A stretch of DNA of 64,000 bases from Botrytis cinerea B05.10 (lineage: Eukaryota; Ascomycota; Leotiomycetes; Helotiales; Sclerotiniaceae). Of this stretch, positions 46,841 through 58,136 are shown piece after piece (within the stretch, counting starts at the first letter, position 1; each line of letters begins with the position of its first letter). The position numbers were made by a program, and so were the translations under genes. The notes under the pieces are model-generated. The model was not told the DNA's origin and made no database searches. It worked only from the letters and a program-made list of their open reading frames with translations. The stretch lies in contig NC_037310.1 of assembly GCF_000143535.2 (NCBI RefSeq), positions 496,001 through 560,000 of the forward strand. Reading direction: 5' to 3'.

Positions 46841-48406
46841 ATGGCTGTCCAAAGCAGCTTGATGACCAAATCAGAAGTGGCTCAATCACCCACAAAGCTA
46901 GAAGAAACGATTAGTCCAAAAGGTGTATGTTTCTGGCTCATCTTCCTTGGCATTTGTCTCGCCGGTTTTGTCAGTTCAACTGATGCGACTATCATTTTTG
47001 TCTCCATCCCCACTATCACGAAAAACCTCGATGGTCAAGAGAACTACATTTGGTTTGGGAATGCCTATGTATTTGCCACCACTGCCGTTCAGCCATTCTT
47101 TGGTCAGATATCCAACATCTTCGGGCGTCGTCATCCAATGATCTTCTCGGTCGCTCTTTTTGCCCTTGGAAGTGGAATCACAGGAGGCGCCAACAGTTCA
47201 GCAATGTTTATAGCGGTAAGACTAGTACAGGGAGTTGGTGCTGGCGGCATGATAATGCCAATCGATTTGATTGTTTGTGATCTCATTCCTCTGCCAGAGC
47301 GCACTACATATCTGGGCATTGTGCTGGGTGCATGCGCTGTAGGTACTCTGATAAGACCAGTAATTGGTGGCGCAATTGTAAGCAGAACGTCTTGGAAATG
47401 GGGTTTCTGGATCAAGCTTCCGGTTTGCGCTGTTACTCTGGCGATTATCGTACCATTTTTGCGCGTCTCATGGAAGAAGTCTCCTGCTTGGAGACACTCT
47501 CTAGCGCGCATCGATTATCTGGGCAACGCCATTTTTATCGCATCAATAACATCGATTCTGTTAGGCCTGATACAGGGAGGAGTTAATTATCCGTGGGCAT
47601 CTTGGCGTACCATACTTCCTATTGCCCTTGGTTGGATTGTCTTCGTGCAGCAGGATTATTGTATCGAGCCAACGATGCCACTGCGGCCCTTTGCTCACAG
47701 AACCTCAGCCACAGTATACTTTCTGGATTTCATGATATCTATTCTCCTCGAGTGGTGTATATTCGTTCTACCCCTCTATTTTCAGTCACAACTCGGCACC
47801 TCTCCTCTCAAGTCCGGTATCGATATTTTACCCATCAACGGATTTATGATTCACAGTGCTGGCATTGCTGGAGCTTTGTTAACAAAAACTGGCAAGTACA
47901 AACCTCTTCACTCGGTTGGTTTCTCCCTTCTTGCAATCGCAACCGGCTTGTTTTCTACTATGACAAGTACTTCTACTAAGGCTGCCTGGGTATCTTTCCA
48001 AATTATTGCAGCAATCGGTATCGGATTTCCTTTGACGACACAGCTGCCTGCTATCCAAGCTGTGCTTCCCGAGAGTGATACTGCTATCTCCACAAGTATA
48101 TATTCTTTCATTCGCTCATTAGGATTCATTTGGGGTGCCCGTATCCCTTCGATAATTTTTAACAGTCGCATCAATGCGGCCCTGGAAAGCATCCCCGACG
48201 CAGATGTAAGAGCTGCTTTTGCTGATGAAGGTGCCTACGCCTATGCAAACAATGTCAAAGAACTTAGTGGTCAACCGCTACATCAAACACTGAATCTGTA
48301 TGCCAATGCTCTGCGTACAGTCTGGTATGCCGGATTAGCTTTCTCTTTATTGGGGCTTTTGGTCGTTTTTTTTTTGGAGAAGCATGTGGATATGAGGAAA
48401 CCTTGA
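46841..48406 (+). CDS. MFS efflux transporter 1, DHA2 (14-TM) type, 521 aa
   Basis: Single exon. The hydrophilic N-terminus (about 28 residues) is followed by TM1 with LAGFVSSTDATIIFVSIPTI, the DHA2 hallmark. Motif A reads GQISNIFGRRHPM, with Asn instead of the usual Asp. VRLVQGVGAGGMIMPIDLIVCDLIPLPER matches the family's TM4 region, and the TM5 antiporter motif reads GTLIRPVIGG, where the family usually has GPxxGG. About 14 hydrophobic segments can be counted. Family members export toxins, drugs or secondary metabolites by proton antiport at the plasma membrane. It sits at the left edge of the proposed metabolic cluster and is the same class as the transporter at its right edge. Confidence 0.87.
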   Translation: MAVQSSLMTKSEVAQSPTKLEETISPKGVCFWLIFLGICLAGFVSSTDATIIFVSIPTITKNLDGQENYIWFGNAYVFATTAVQPFFGQISNIFGRRHPMIFSVALFALGSGITGGANSSAMFIAVRLVQGVGAGGMIMPIDLIVCDLIPLPERTTYLGIVLGACAVGTLIRPVIGGAIVSRTSWKWGFWIKLPVCAVTLAIIVPFLRVSWKKSPAWRHSLARIDYLGNAIFIASITSILLGLIQGGVNYPWASWRTILPIALGWIVFVQQDYCIEPTMPLRPFAHRTSATVYFLDFMISILLEWCIFVLPLYFQSQLGTSPLKSGIDILPINGFMIHSAGIAGALLTKTGKYKPLHSVGFSLLAIATGLFSTMTSTSTKAAWVSFQIIAAIGIGFPLTTQLPAIQAVLPESDTAISTSIYSFIRSLGFIWGARIPSIIFNSRINAALESIPDADVRAAFADEGAYAYANNVKELSGQPLHQTLNLYANALRTVWYAGLAFSLLGLLVVFFLEKHVDMRKP

Positions 48407-49407
48407 ACATAGAATTTGGTCTCGAGGATATCAGTAAACAAAAGTCGACTACAGATCATGATATCAATACGGCCTGATGAGTATGATCATTCAATTGAAG
48501 ATGAATAGTTAAACTTCTTCGATGCATGGAAAAATAATGGAACTGAGGCTACTTTATCCGTGAACCAACACTGAACGATCGCGTCAATCAGTCGTTGCCC
48601 TTCCTCCCTCATTCTGGATGTCATTTTCTAGTAAATATGTAGATTATTTACAGCGAATTAAGCATAGAATTAATTTTTAGAAACAGTGCAAAAGATGATG
48701 TTTACAGTGTGATATTTGAGAGAAAAGACTTCGAACAACCCAACAGTCAGTTTCATAACAATTCATGAAGTGCATGTAAACCATGTATACAAAAGAAATA
48801 TTCCTCCAAATATGGTGGGACAAGGTATAGTGGAAAGATCAAGAAGTACTGCTATCAAGCAACGAGAAAATAATTTCGTATTCAACAAAAGCTGAGGCCT
48901 GAGCTAAAGTGCGTTTCAATGCTCAAATTGAAAGTATCGGCTTCTGGTTGAGAGTGTCAGTCAAGTTACTTACTCCAAGTAGAGCCCAATACAACAGTTT
49001 CCTATAGCCTCATATTACGCACTTGGCCTAATCGTTGATACTTGCCTAAGTGACATGGATTAAATGACACCAATTTCCTCATTCATGTCACAGGTAATTC
49101 AGAGTTGCCGCTTCTCTCATAGCAATTACGATCCGGAAGAGTTCAGAATTACTGATCAAAATCACTTGGGATAGCTGAAATCAACTTGGCTTAATATGTT
49201 TTATCTAAATCGATCGAGAAATACTCATATGCCAAAGGAAACTTTTCCTTCAAAACTCGGGTGTGATCCTATATTCACTCTTCGTGTTATTGAAACAAAG
49301 AGAAATATCACCCATGGCGTTACTAATCTAGGAACCGGTGGCGTAATACCTTGGCGATATTCACACTTTATGAATTAGTCTATCATGGATGTTATCCTTC
49401 CTATCCG
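48407..49407. other. intergenic, 1 kb
   Basis: Nothing coding is supported. It contains one copy (49300-49347) of a diverged repeat also found at 57839-57886. Confidence 0.5.
49300..49347. repeat. diverged 48-bp repeat, copy 1
   Basis: Matches 57839-57886 in the same orientation across 48 bases. About 12 of 13 differences are transitions. Translated on the plus strand, both copies read (R/K)NIT(H/Y)G(V/I)TNL-TG-V. Neither lies in an intact gene. Confidence 0.6.
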
Positions 49408-50270
49408 TCACGAACGTGCAGTTCTCAATTCATTCTTATACCAATTCTGCATCGCCCGGACATCATAGCTCATAGCTACTACATCAAAAATATTGAGATG
49501 CTCTTTAGCTAAAGACCCGTCATTCGACAGCCGGCCAACCCATTTTCCATGCTTCCTAGCAGCAGCCACGATCTTGTTGATTGCGTCAACAAACACGGGC
49601 TCATCCCCTTTGGCAGGAACATAGCCGAGGATAGAAAGGGCAAGGTCATTTGGCCCTATGAAAACCATATCTTGAAGATAGTTAGAAACATAACAAGAGA
49701 ATTGGGAAGAATGGTAATATTGAGCCACTTGCCGACACCAGGCACTGCGCAAATAGCGTCAACATTCTCGACACCTGTCTTGGACTCGATTTGCAAACAA
49801 GTGATCAGAGTCTCATTGGCGGTTCTCACATATGTCGGAATATCTATACCGAGCGCGAATCCCGGAAACGCCGAGCCTTGCCCTCTCAAACCTTGAGGAG
49901 GGAAAGTAGCATTTTGAACAACTGCCCTGGCCTCTTCGGCAGTGTTAACCATCGGCACGATAATACCATGGGCACCAGCGTCTAAAGCACGTTTGATTAA
50001 ATCCGCGTGAGTCATTCTGACACGAACAAGCGGAGAGACACCCTGAGAAGAGGTAGCGACAATGGCTTCATGCATGGAGTCGTCACTGATAGACCCATGT
50101 TCACAGTCAATGATAATACCGTCGAGACCTGTTGAAGCCAATATTTGGGCCGTACGAATAGACGGCAGGCCCAAAAAAGTCAGGATCGGTCTTGATCCAG
50201 CGCGAAGGCAGTTGAGGAGGCGTAACCGCGGGTTTTGAATGGTCGTCGTGATGGGCGATGGAAATGTCAT
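49408..50270 (-). CDS. HpcH/HpaI-family class II pyruvate aldolase, 266 aa
   Basis: Exons 50270-49733 and 49670-49408 join in frame; the intron is GC-AG (GCAAGT...TCAAG, 62 nt). The TIM-barrel family uses a divalent metal to cleave 4-hydroxy-2-oxo acids to pyruvate (or oxaloacetate-type acids) plus an aldehyde; members include 2,4-dihydroxyhept-2-enedioate and 2-keto-3-deoxy-L-rhamnonate aldolases. Marks: GLDGIIIDCEHGS (catalytic His), PLVRVRM (Arg), GAHGIIVPMVNTAEEA, CLQIESKTGVENVD (metal Glu) and MVFIGPNDLA (metal Asp) just after the splice junction. Length is normal. It is divergently paired with the Zn2Cys6 regulator, 474 bp apart, suggesting local control. Probably cytosolic; no targeting signal is obvious. 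The substrate is not determinable from sequence. Confidence 0.9.
49671..49732 (-). other. GC-AG intron in the aldolase gene
   Basis: Minus-strand donor is G followed by GCAAGT (the consensus GC donor) at 49732-49727; the acceptor is TTCAAG at 49671. Splicing joins G to AT-ATG to give DMVFIGPNDLA, the conserved metal-site segment. No GT donor restores it. Confidence 0.85.
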
Positions 50271-50744
50271 TTCGAAAGGAAAAGAAACGTCAATAATGAG
50301 GTCGTCGAAAGTTGGATATACAGATCATTTAAAGTGCTCTAGGTGTAGGATCTGAACATAAGTGGTAGAAGGGACAAGAAAAAGTAGGAAGGGCTGTGAT
50401 ATGACTGAAAGCGAACAATAACACGCTTCAAAGTCTATGTGCCGGCAGAATCCTCATCGTCACCGTGGGATTCGGCGAAAGTTTCGCTCGCCGGTTCGAT
50501 AAACCTCAACGCCGGCGGGGAATTAACTATAACAAGCACGCAAAGCACCTACCAGTCAACATGTCCCGCTTTTTTTGTAGAATGGTGAAACTACCAGGAT
50601 ATGTTTCGCCGATTTGCGCTAGATCATTTCTTACCTAGAGTCATGTGATCATAGGGCATCACATGACGATCAGCCGAACACCGCCGCCCGTTTATGTTTC
50701 CCCACACCAAGTTCTGATTCCCCGTTTGCGGCCAATCCATAATC
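50271..50744. promoter_or_regulatory. divergent promoter of aldolase and Zn2Cys6 regulator, with palindromes
   Basis: 474 bp. Contains a nested palindrome at 50473-50493 (CGGCGA...TCGCCG around GCGAAA-G-TTTCGC) and a perfect inverted repeat at 50641-50666 (TCATGTGAT, 8-nt spacer, ATCACATGA), which ends 78 bp before the regulator's ATG. CGG/CCG ends suit a Zn2Cys6 dimer; CACATG cores suit a bHLH factor. Binding is inference. Confidence 0.6.
50641..50666. promoter_or_regulatory. perfect 9-bp inverted repeat, operator candidate
   Basis: TCATGTGAT and its exact reverse complement ATCACATGA are separated by CATAGGGC, near the regulator's start. Dyad symmetry at this place fits a dimeric regulator or autoregulation. 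Confidence 0.55.
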
Positions 50745-52941
50745 ATGCCATTCTCAACTATTCAACAACCCCCGCGCCCGGCCAAGACAAGATCTATTGC
50801 GTAATATGTTCACTCGGTGATGGACTGCTGATTCAAGCTGACTTCCATAGATGCCGACGGTGCCACTCCCGTAAAATTCGCTGCTCGGGCACTCAGCCAT
50901 GCGGAAATTGCCACAACGCGTCAGAATGCGTTTACCCGACGCGAGACCATCAAGTTAGAGTCAACCAAAGGTAAGCCGCCGCCAACTGGTCGCGGCTCTT
51001 TATCATCATCATATGAAAACTTGGAGTCTTGACAAATTCCAGTTATTTAGACCGCCTCATTCGAGAGAATGAACAACTTCGCCGCTTACAATCGCCAGGC
51101 AGGGGTGTGTCAGGACTGTCTGAACATTCAGAGACCCAAGAGCCATCGCAAGATGATGCACCTGGTACTGTAGAAACCACCATAAATCCAGTTCTGCGAG
51201 ACAGTCCCTGGTTTGAACGAATGGAGACATCAGAGACGCCTATCTGGATCGGCGAAATATCCGACGCTGCCTTTGCTACGCGAGTCCGTCAGCTTATTAC
51301 TGCACCTGATCCCTCGAATCACATTCCTCGCACGCATTTTGTTCCAGACAAGACTCTCTGGTCATTATCTCCGCCAATGCCGCCTCCAATATGGCCTTCA
51401 TCTATTCGAGCACAATTCCTTGTAAAGACAGCCTTGCGAGCACTTCGACGGAGCTTCCATATTGTCCGGCGTAGTGAAATTTTTGCTGTGCTTGAAAAGT
51501 GTACAGACGCTAACGCTCGCAGCCAGATTCCATTGGCCATCATTTCTAAGTTATGGGCACTGTTCGCTCTTGGGGAACTGTACACCACAAGATGTACCCG
51601 TGCAGAAGAAACATTTCCCGGGTTATCTGCATTTGTGTATGCTAGTCAAGTTATTCGTGTTGTTAGCGAAAGACCACATCTCGACGTTGTCGAAACCATA
51701 TTACTGCTTGTTAGTCCGTGTGGTTTCTTTCATGGCCAGTCAGGATCTAATCGATGGTACAATAGGCACTATACTCCCTTGAGGTTAACCGTCGCCATTC
51801 AACATATGTATTGATTGGTACCGCCATGCGGTTGCAGAATGTCATGGGTCTTCACCTCAACATTGATCGCAACCATATATCAGACGTTGAAATTCGAGAG
51901 CATCGCAATCGGCTCTGGTGGACAACTTTTGTTCTAGACCGAATGATTTCTTCCAAGACCGGATTACCACTTTCAATTTCTGATCAGGATATAAACGTTG
52001 ATCTGCCATCTGATGCATGCCAGGAAAACCGCGAAGATTTTATGGAACACAATTTTCTCATCATAACTGTGAATTTAGCGAAGATAGCAGGGAGCATCAC
52101 CCAGTTGGTGTACACCAGAAGAGCCCCCAAAGAGCCATTCTTTGAAAGGGTGCAAACCATCAATGAAGAGCTACAGCAGTTGTCGAATACCATAACGCAC
52201 CAAAATCAGGTTTGTACAGACCAAAAAATCGTTGAAACCGAGTGTTGGGTCAATTTACAACTCTCAACTAACCAGGTTGGTGGTTTTGAGCCGATCTTTA
52301 CGGTTTGTGTTACTGACAGCATGTAGTCACGTATTGTAGCTAGCCGACCTGTTCTTCTTTACATTTTCTGCCATCACATTGCAACACACAAAAATCTCAA
52401 CATCCAGACGCGAGTTCCTGATTTGGCGCAGACTTTGGCCGAGTCTTGTGTCCACTACGCTCGGGAGTCGTGTGATTTGTTATTAGAATGCTGGAGTGAT
52501 GGCACCTTTGATACCTTTAATTACTCCTTCACACAATACCTGTTTTCTTCCGCTGTCGTTCTGGCGATATCAAGTTCAATTAAGTCAAATGATTCCCAGA
52601 GTGATCTAGAAAGGTTTCAACTAGCTACTAGCCTTCTTGACCGGCTTGACCAAAACGGTAATTTTGCGGCGAAAGAGTTTTGCTGTCACATCCGAAGTAC
52701 GACATACGTTCTTCAAGCTCTAATTCACCAGAGAGAAACGGAGACAAGTCGGACGATTCCCGAGGCGTCGGTAAACTTGACTAGAACGGACAACGAAAAT
52801 TCGCAGGCATTTGGCGATCAACTAGGCCCTGAAGCAACTCTACAATATATAAGTGGCGATCAGGCGGCTCTAAATCTATCATTCTTGGACGCGTTTTTGA
52901 CTCAAGAGGAGTTGCAGCAAATATTTCCCGTTACCTTGTAA
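50745..52941 (+). CDS. Zn2Cys6 fungal transcription factor, 655 aa
   Basis: Exons 50745-50800, 50851-50970, 51043-51709, 51766-52275 and 52327-52941 join in frame; each junction restores conserved sequence (ACRRCHSRKIRC; NQSYLDRL; ILLLALYSLEVNRRH; NQSRIVASRPVL). The Zn2Cys6 cluster CRRCHSRKIRCSGTQPCGNC starts near residue 20 and is completed by NASECVYP. A short linker and coiled coil (YLDRLIRENEQLRRL) follow for dimerisation. The middle homology region (Fungal_trans) is seen at AMRLQNVMGLHLNI, EHRNRLWWTTFVLDRMISS and GLPLSISDQDINVDLP. An acidic/polar tail ends the protein. Length is usual for the family. Placement inside the cluster and divergence from the aldolase suggest it is the pathway regulator. 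The start is chosen because only this frame leads into the zinc cluster. Confidence 0.88.
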
Positions 52942-54235
52942 GCGGAAGCAAAATGCTTCGAGAGATTGTATTTTGAATAAGCGATTGTATGTTATGTTTT
53001 CAATAATGATTTAATTGTTTACTGATATAATATTGTTACATCGATAGTCCCTAGGGTCAATATCTGGTGATACTTAGTGTTCCGACAATAAATTCAATCC
53101 TGAAAGATACCTTATCAAAAAATAATAAAATTAACAAGCAAATCTCTTTCCAATTTAGTTGTAATATATTAAGTTTTCCAAGTAACGTGAATTGAGCACG
53201 AGGTTTCATACATCAAGGAAAGATAATTTGCTTATGTGACCCTTTGTTCTCCCTGGATAGTATTGATAGTATAGAGTATCCGTAACTATCACATGATATA
53301 TAATCACAGTTCTCTTGCTGGACATCACTCTCCCACCTACCAATATAGAACAGCCTCTTTATGTGCTACAACTGTGCAATATAGGCGTTATCTAATAAGA
53401 CATACTAAGACCAGGTGAAAAGTGCTCCAAGTAATAGTATAGAGTAATGACCCTTATGTAAGCAAGACAAATCATGATTGATAATCATAGTCTATCTTTC
53501 CGTGGTAATAATCATGCTCCATGGAAGATATATTTTCGATAGGTTTCATCAATAAGGGGAGCATTGGGAAATACCAGTACCGAAGTCCTACAAATCAACC
53601 CATTACGCTGGTGGCCCCTTGATCAAGATCAAACATTCATTACTTCTCTCGCTTCTAACAGCATATTTAGTACTGAAAGTGTTGGACAGACTTCGTAAGG
53701 GGGTGTATACACAGAATGCGTATGGGGTAAAAGGGTTCTATTATTCTGTCTACCCCTTCATACGAAGGGGTTCTGCTATTCTATATAGATGCTGCCATCC
53801 TACTTACCTGTGTGGGAAACACGTGACTGAGTCACGTGCTACAGCAGAAAGATTTTCACCAACTGGTAATAAAATATGAAGTGTTATTTTGAAAATACAT
53901 TCGTAGTATGTGGGATGATTTAAATGGCTAAATATCCAAACATATGTAAGGATGAGAACAAAGTTTTAATGACAGGGAATTCAATGTGCGTATATGAGCT
54001 CTCGCCCTCCTCAAATCGTCGTACCCCCCTCCCCAACCCTTTATATTTCTAGATGAATAAGTTCTAATGTGTAACCCATTATCCTAAGTTCTCCTGTTGG
54101 CCGTACAACTAGATGGCATCTAAGCCTATGGTCCTGTAGCCACCACATAGTTCAATCCTGAATGTGGCAGTTCAATAATCTTCTCAAACTTCAGCAAGGT
54201 CTGGAACTTGCATCAAACGTTATACTTAGTGCTTC
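52942..54235. other. convergent intergenic region, 1.3 kb, with a CACGTGAC palindrome
   Basis: Lies between the 3' ends of the regulator and the hydrolase. A perfect 19-bp palindrome CACGTGACTGAGTCACGTG lies at 53820-53838. A near-repeat GGGGTTCT-ATTCT occurs at 53731-53782. The frame 53619-53879 has no ATG start or domain and is not called. Confidence 0.5.
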
Positions 54236-55072
54236 TTATTTCCCGATCTGGGTCAAGAATTGGGAGATGCACTCCCACATTGCGACAGGATTTGAGTACA
54301 TTGGAAAATGGCCGCAGTAAGGTATCTCAGCGAGCTGTACGTTACTCTCTTTTAGTACTGGCAAGTAAGAGAGGCTGTTGTACTGCGTGCCGTACATGAA
54401 AACGCGAGGGAAAGGTAGTTTTAAAAATTTCTCTAGCAAGGTCCCGCTGTCAGAAAGTTTCACCATAGATTCGAATATGCCTCTGACTGCCTCAGGCCTC
54501 ACTTTATGTCTAACACTCGACGCATACAAGGGTGCAGAGAAGAGAGGTGAGTGGTAATTTCGTTCGATGAAGTTCGTTAAGAACTTTTCCGGATCTTCGT
54601 CGGCGGAAGTAAAGATTTGTCTGCTTAGGAAACAGTCTTCAGGCTTCAGATTGCCTTTGATGTTGACAAAACTCAGGACAGATTCAGGATGTAAGAGCGC
54701 TAGTTCTAATGCAGTTAGACCTCCCATAGAGTGGCCTACTAGATGAAAGTGCTGGATGCTGAGCTGCTGAAGAATAGCTTGTGTAGTTTTGACGAGAAAA
54801 GAGATAGACACTCTTGAAAGGTCCGCAATAGTTGTTGCGCCGCAACCAGGAGCGTCAAATGCGAGGAACGCGCGATCTTTGAATGATTCATGTAAAATGA
54901 TATCCAAGTAGTCTTCCTTGCTGCCACCGAATCCGTGTAGGAATATTATAGGTGCCGCACTTCCGTTGCGACGCGTGACGGCAACATCGATTTCAACTCC
55001 TTCGACCGAGATTTGTCTACGTTCATGTAGAACGTTACCGACCCAGTCGCTCTGGGCTTGAGTAGCTGCCAT
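54236..55072 (-). CDS. alpha/beta hydrolase, 278 aa
   Basis: Single exon, ATG at 55072. The fold is clear: oxyanion segment IIFLHGFGGSKEDY (residues ~41-54), FLAFDAPGCGAT, nucleophile elbow LVGHSMGGLTALELALLHP (Ser near 116), and catalytic His in PYCGHFPMYSNP near 255. The acid is less sure, because the usual strand-6 segment reads VFMYGTQYNSL and has Asn where Asp is common. Size and layout resemble C-C bond hydrolases (meta-cleavage product hydrolases), deformylases and small esterases. No signal peptide. It diverges from the aminotransferase, 481 bp apart, and sits in the middle of the proposed cluster. Substrate unknown. Confidence 0.86.
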   Translation of the reverse strand: MAATQAQSDWVGNVLHERRQISVEGVEIDVAVTRRNGSAAPIIFLHGFGGSKEDYLDIILHESFKDRAFLAFDAPGCGATTIADLSRVSISFLVKTTQAILQQLSIQHFHLVGHSMGGLTALELALLHPESVLSFVNIKGNLKPEDCFLSRQIFTSADEDPEKFLTNFIERNYHSPLFSAPLYASSVRHKVRPEAVRGIFESMVKLSDSGTLLEKFLKLPFPRVFMYGTQYNSLSYLPVLKESNVQLAEIPYCGHFPMYSNPVAMWECISQFLTQIGK

Positions 55073-55553
55073 ATTGCTTGCAAATATACGTAGTTAGGAC
55101 TAGCCTCGCTGCAAACTTGCTCTCTCGGTGGTTGTAGTGTAAAGATGGAATTTTTACAACTTGGCCGGTTCAAATCGACGCAGCAAGAAATCGCGTGTCG
55201 ATCTCGTAATAAAGAATGTGAGAAGAGATAGAAGTTAAAGGTAAATCGCGAGATTATTCCTAGATAGAATAGAATTATAATTTTGACTGTCCGAATTTTT
55301 AAGTCGGATATTTTAGGTGCCGCGGAAACTGGAGGTGTCTGCGCTAGGCAGGTTTACAAAATGCCGAGCTCTTTTTCGGTTTAATCACAGCGTTTTGCCG
55401 TTAGTTTAGTCCCTCCGACTTTTCAAAAACCATGATTAAATTGTGCATGATCAAAATATCAAAGTCACTCTCTCTCTTCGCTTCATTCAACCATTTACGT
55501 CTATTTCATTCATTACACCGCTGTCATTCAATCGAATAGACACATAAAGCAAT
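55073..55553. promoter_or_regulatory. divergent promoter of hydrolase and aminotransferase
   Basis: 481 bp shared by two diverging genes. Contains GC-rich GTGCCGCGGAAAC at about 55318-55330 and CGGTTT at about 55377, but no perfect palindrome comparable with the aldolase-regulator promoter. Confidence 0.45.
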
Positions 55554-56993
<1,440 letters not shown>

Positions 56994-57324
56994 TTCCCAA
57001 AGCCCTGGTTGAAGGTTGATTTCGGACAGGCGAGGCCCCCAGCTATGACGAGTCAAATCTACCACTGAAATAAGACGCTGAGACATGTTGGAGCACGTAT
57101 CTTTTTATGTTTCAAGAGGTTTCTACGAAAGGTCACGTTGTTCGTACTAATTGACTTCAATAATAAGCAATCAAATACTTGGATGAGACCAGAGACTCGA
57201 GATATTCGAAAGAGTAGATTGATAACCAATGAAACTATATCTTGCTTGTATAGACCTTCGCTCTCATGTATAGTTTTTCTAAGCATTGTTTATTAGCATT
57301 GGATGGTTTTCCATCTAATACTAT

Positions 57325-57555
57325 TCATCCCAACTCTGTATTCTGAGGTTTTACCAGAGGTGCCACCGTAACGTTAACCCTTCTACCCTCCAGTCTAAAA
57401 TTCACATCAGTACCCGTCGATGATTTGCTCGTCAACCTCTTGAACCTATGGTCCTCCAGCCGTTGTATGACCTTCCATAACACATTGCCGAATCTTGGCT
57501 CAATGCCACAAGATAATTCTTGAGATAAGAACAATAAAGTTAGTGTTACGACCAC
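57325..57555 (-). pseudogene. possible dioxygenase/aminopeptidase (M29/NicX-like) relic
   Basis: The frame reads IEPRFGNVLWKVIQRLED and then LTSKSSTGTDVNFRLEGRRV. The second part recalls the (V/L)TSxxGTDLxFxLEGR strand of M29-type proteins, a family that includes the ring-cleaving 2,5-dihydroxypyridine dioxygenase. There is no ATG in good context and no partner exon either side, so at most a fragment remains. The match is by memory and weak. Confidence 0.25.
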
Positions 57556-57838
57556 GGACAGTCACATGACAGTCAGCAGGACTTTAGCCTCAAAGCGGAT
57601 ATGTGATTCCTGAGGCAACGGGGAACACTATGTGAACACCACAGATTTCGGTTCGATTCAACCATCACCCACTTAGCTTTTACCATCATACCGGTAATTT
57701 GTAACGTTCTGAGCCACAAGGAAGTGGAAAGCTCAGCTCCAGTTAGAATTAAGCTCTAGAATATCTTGACACGTGACTTTGCATTCTATCACCTATTGGC
57801 AAGTGTTTCTCTGCACTAACCCTACTATTGGAATCCAG

Positions 57839-57886
57839 AAAAACATTACCTATGGTATTACTAACCTGGAAACCGGCACCGTAACA
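57839..57886. repeat. diverged 48-bp repeat, copy 2
   Basis: Partner of 49300-49347 (see there). It lies about 250 bp upstream of the RraA-like start codon. Confidence 0.6.
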
Positions 57887-58136
57887 GATCGGTGCATACC
57901 GCAAAAAAAGCTTTTGTGTACTAAAGGTTTGACCGGCAGCTAGCATCTAGGCCGAGCGCAATGTGGGGCGCGAATTCGGTTTACGACATGGCGACACCGC
58001 TAGCGGCGCGGATTTCATGGCCGATCTGGTGACTTTTTTGTAAATTCCCCATATAGATAGTTGAGCTCATCTGTGTCCGCTCAATTTTCTTAGAAACATC
58101 TCATCTATTCTTCTAAGGCTTACACATACAGCTACG

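Larger units (their letters stand above)
56994..58136. other. intergenic, 1.1 kb, upstream of the RraA-like gene
   Basis: Holds a possible coding relic (57325-57555 minus) and the second copy of the diverged repeat (57839-57886). Motifs TCACATGAC at 57561 and CACGTGACT at 57770 resemble the palindrome elements at 50.6 and 53.8 kb. Confidence 0.5.
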
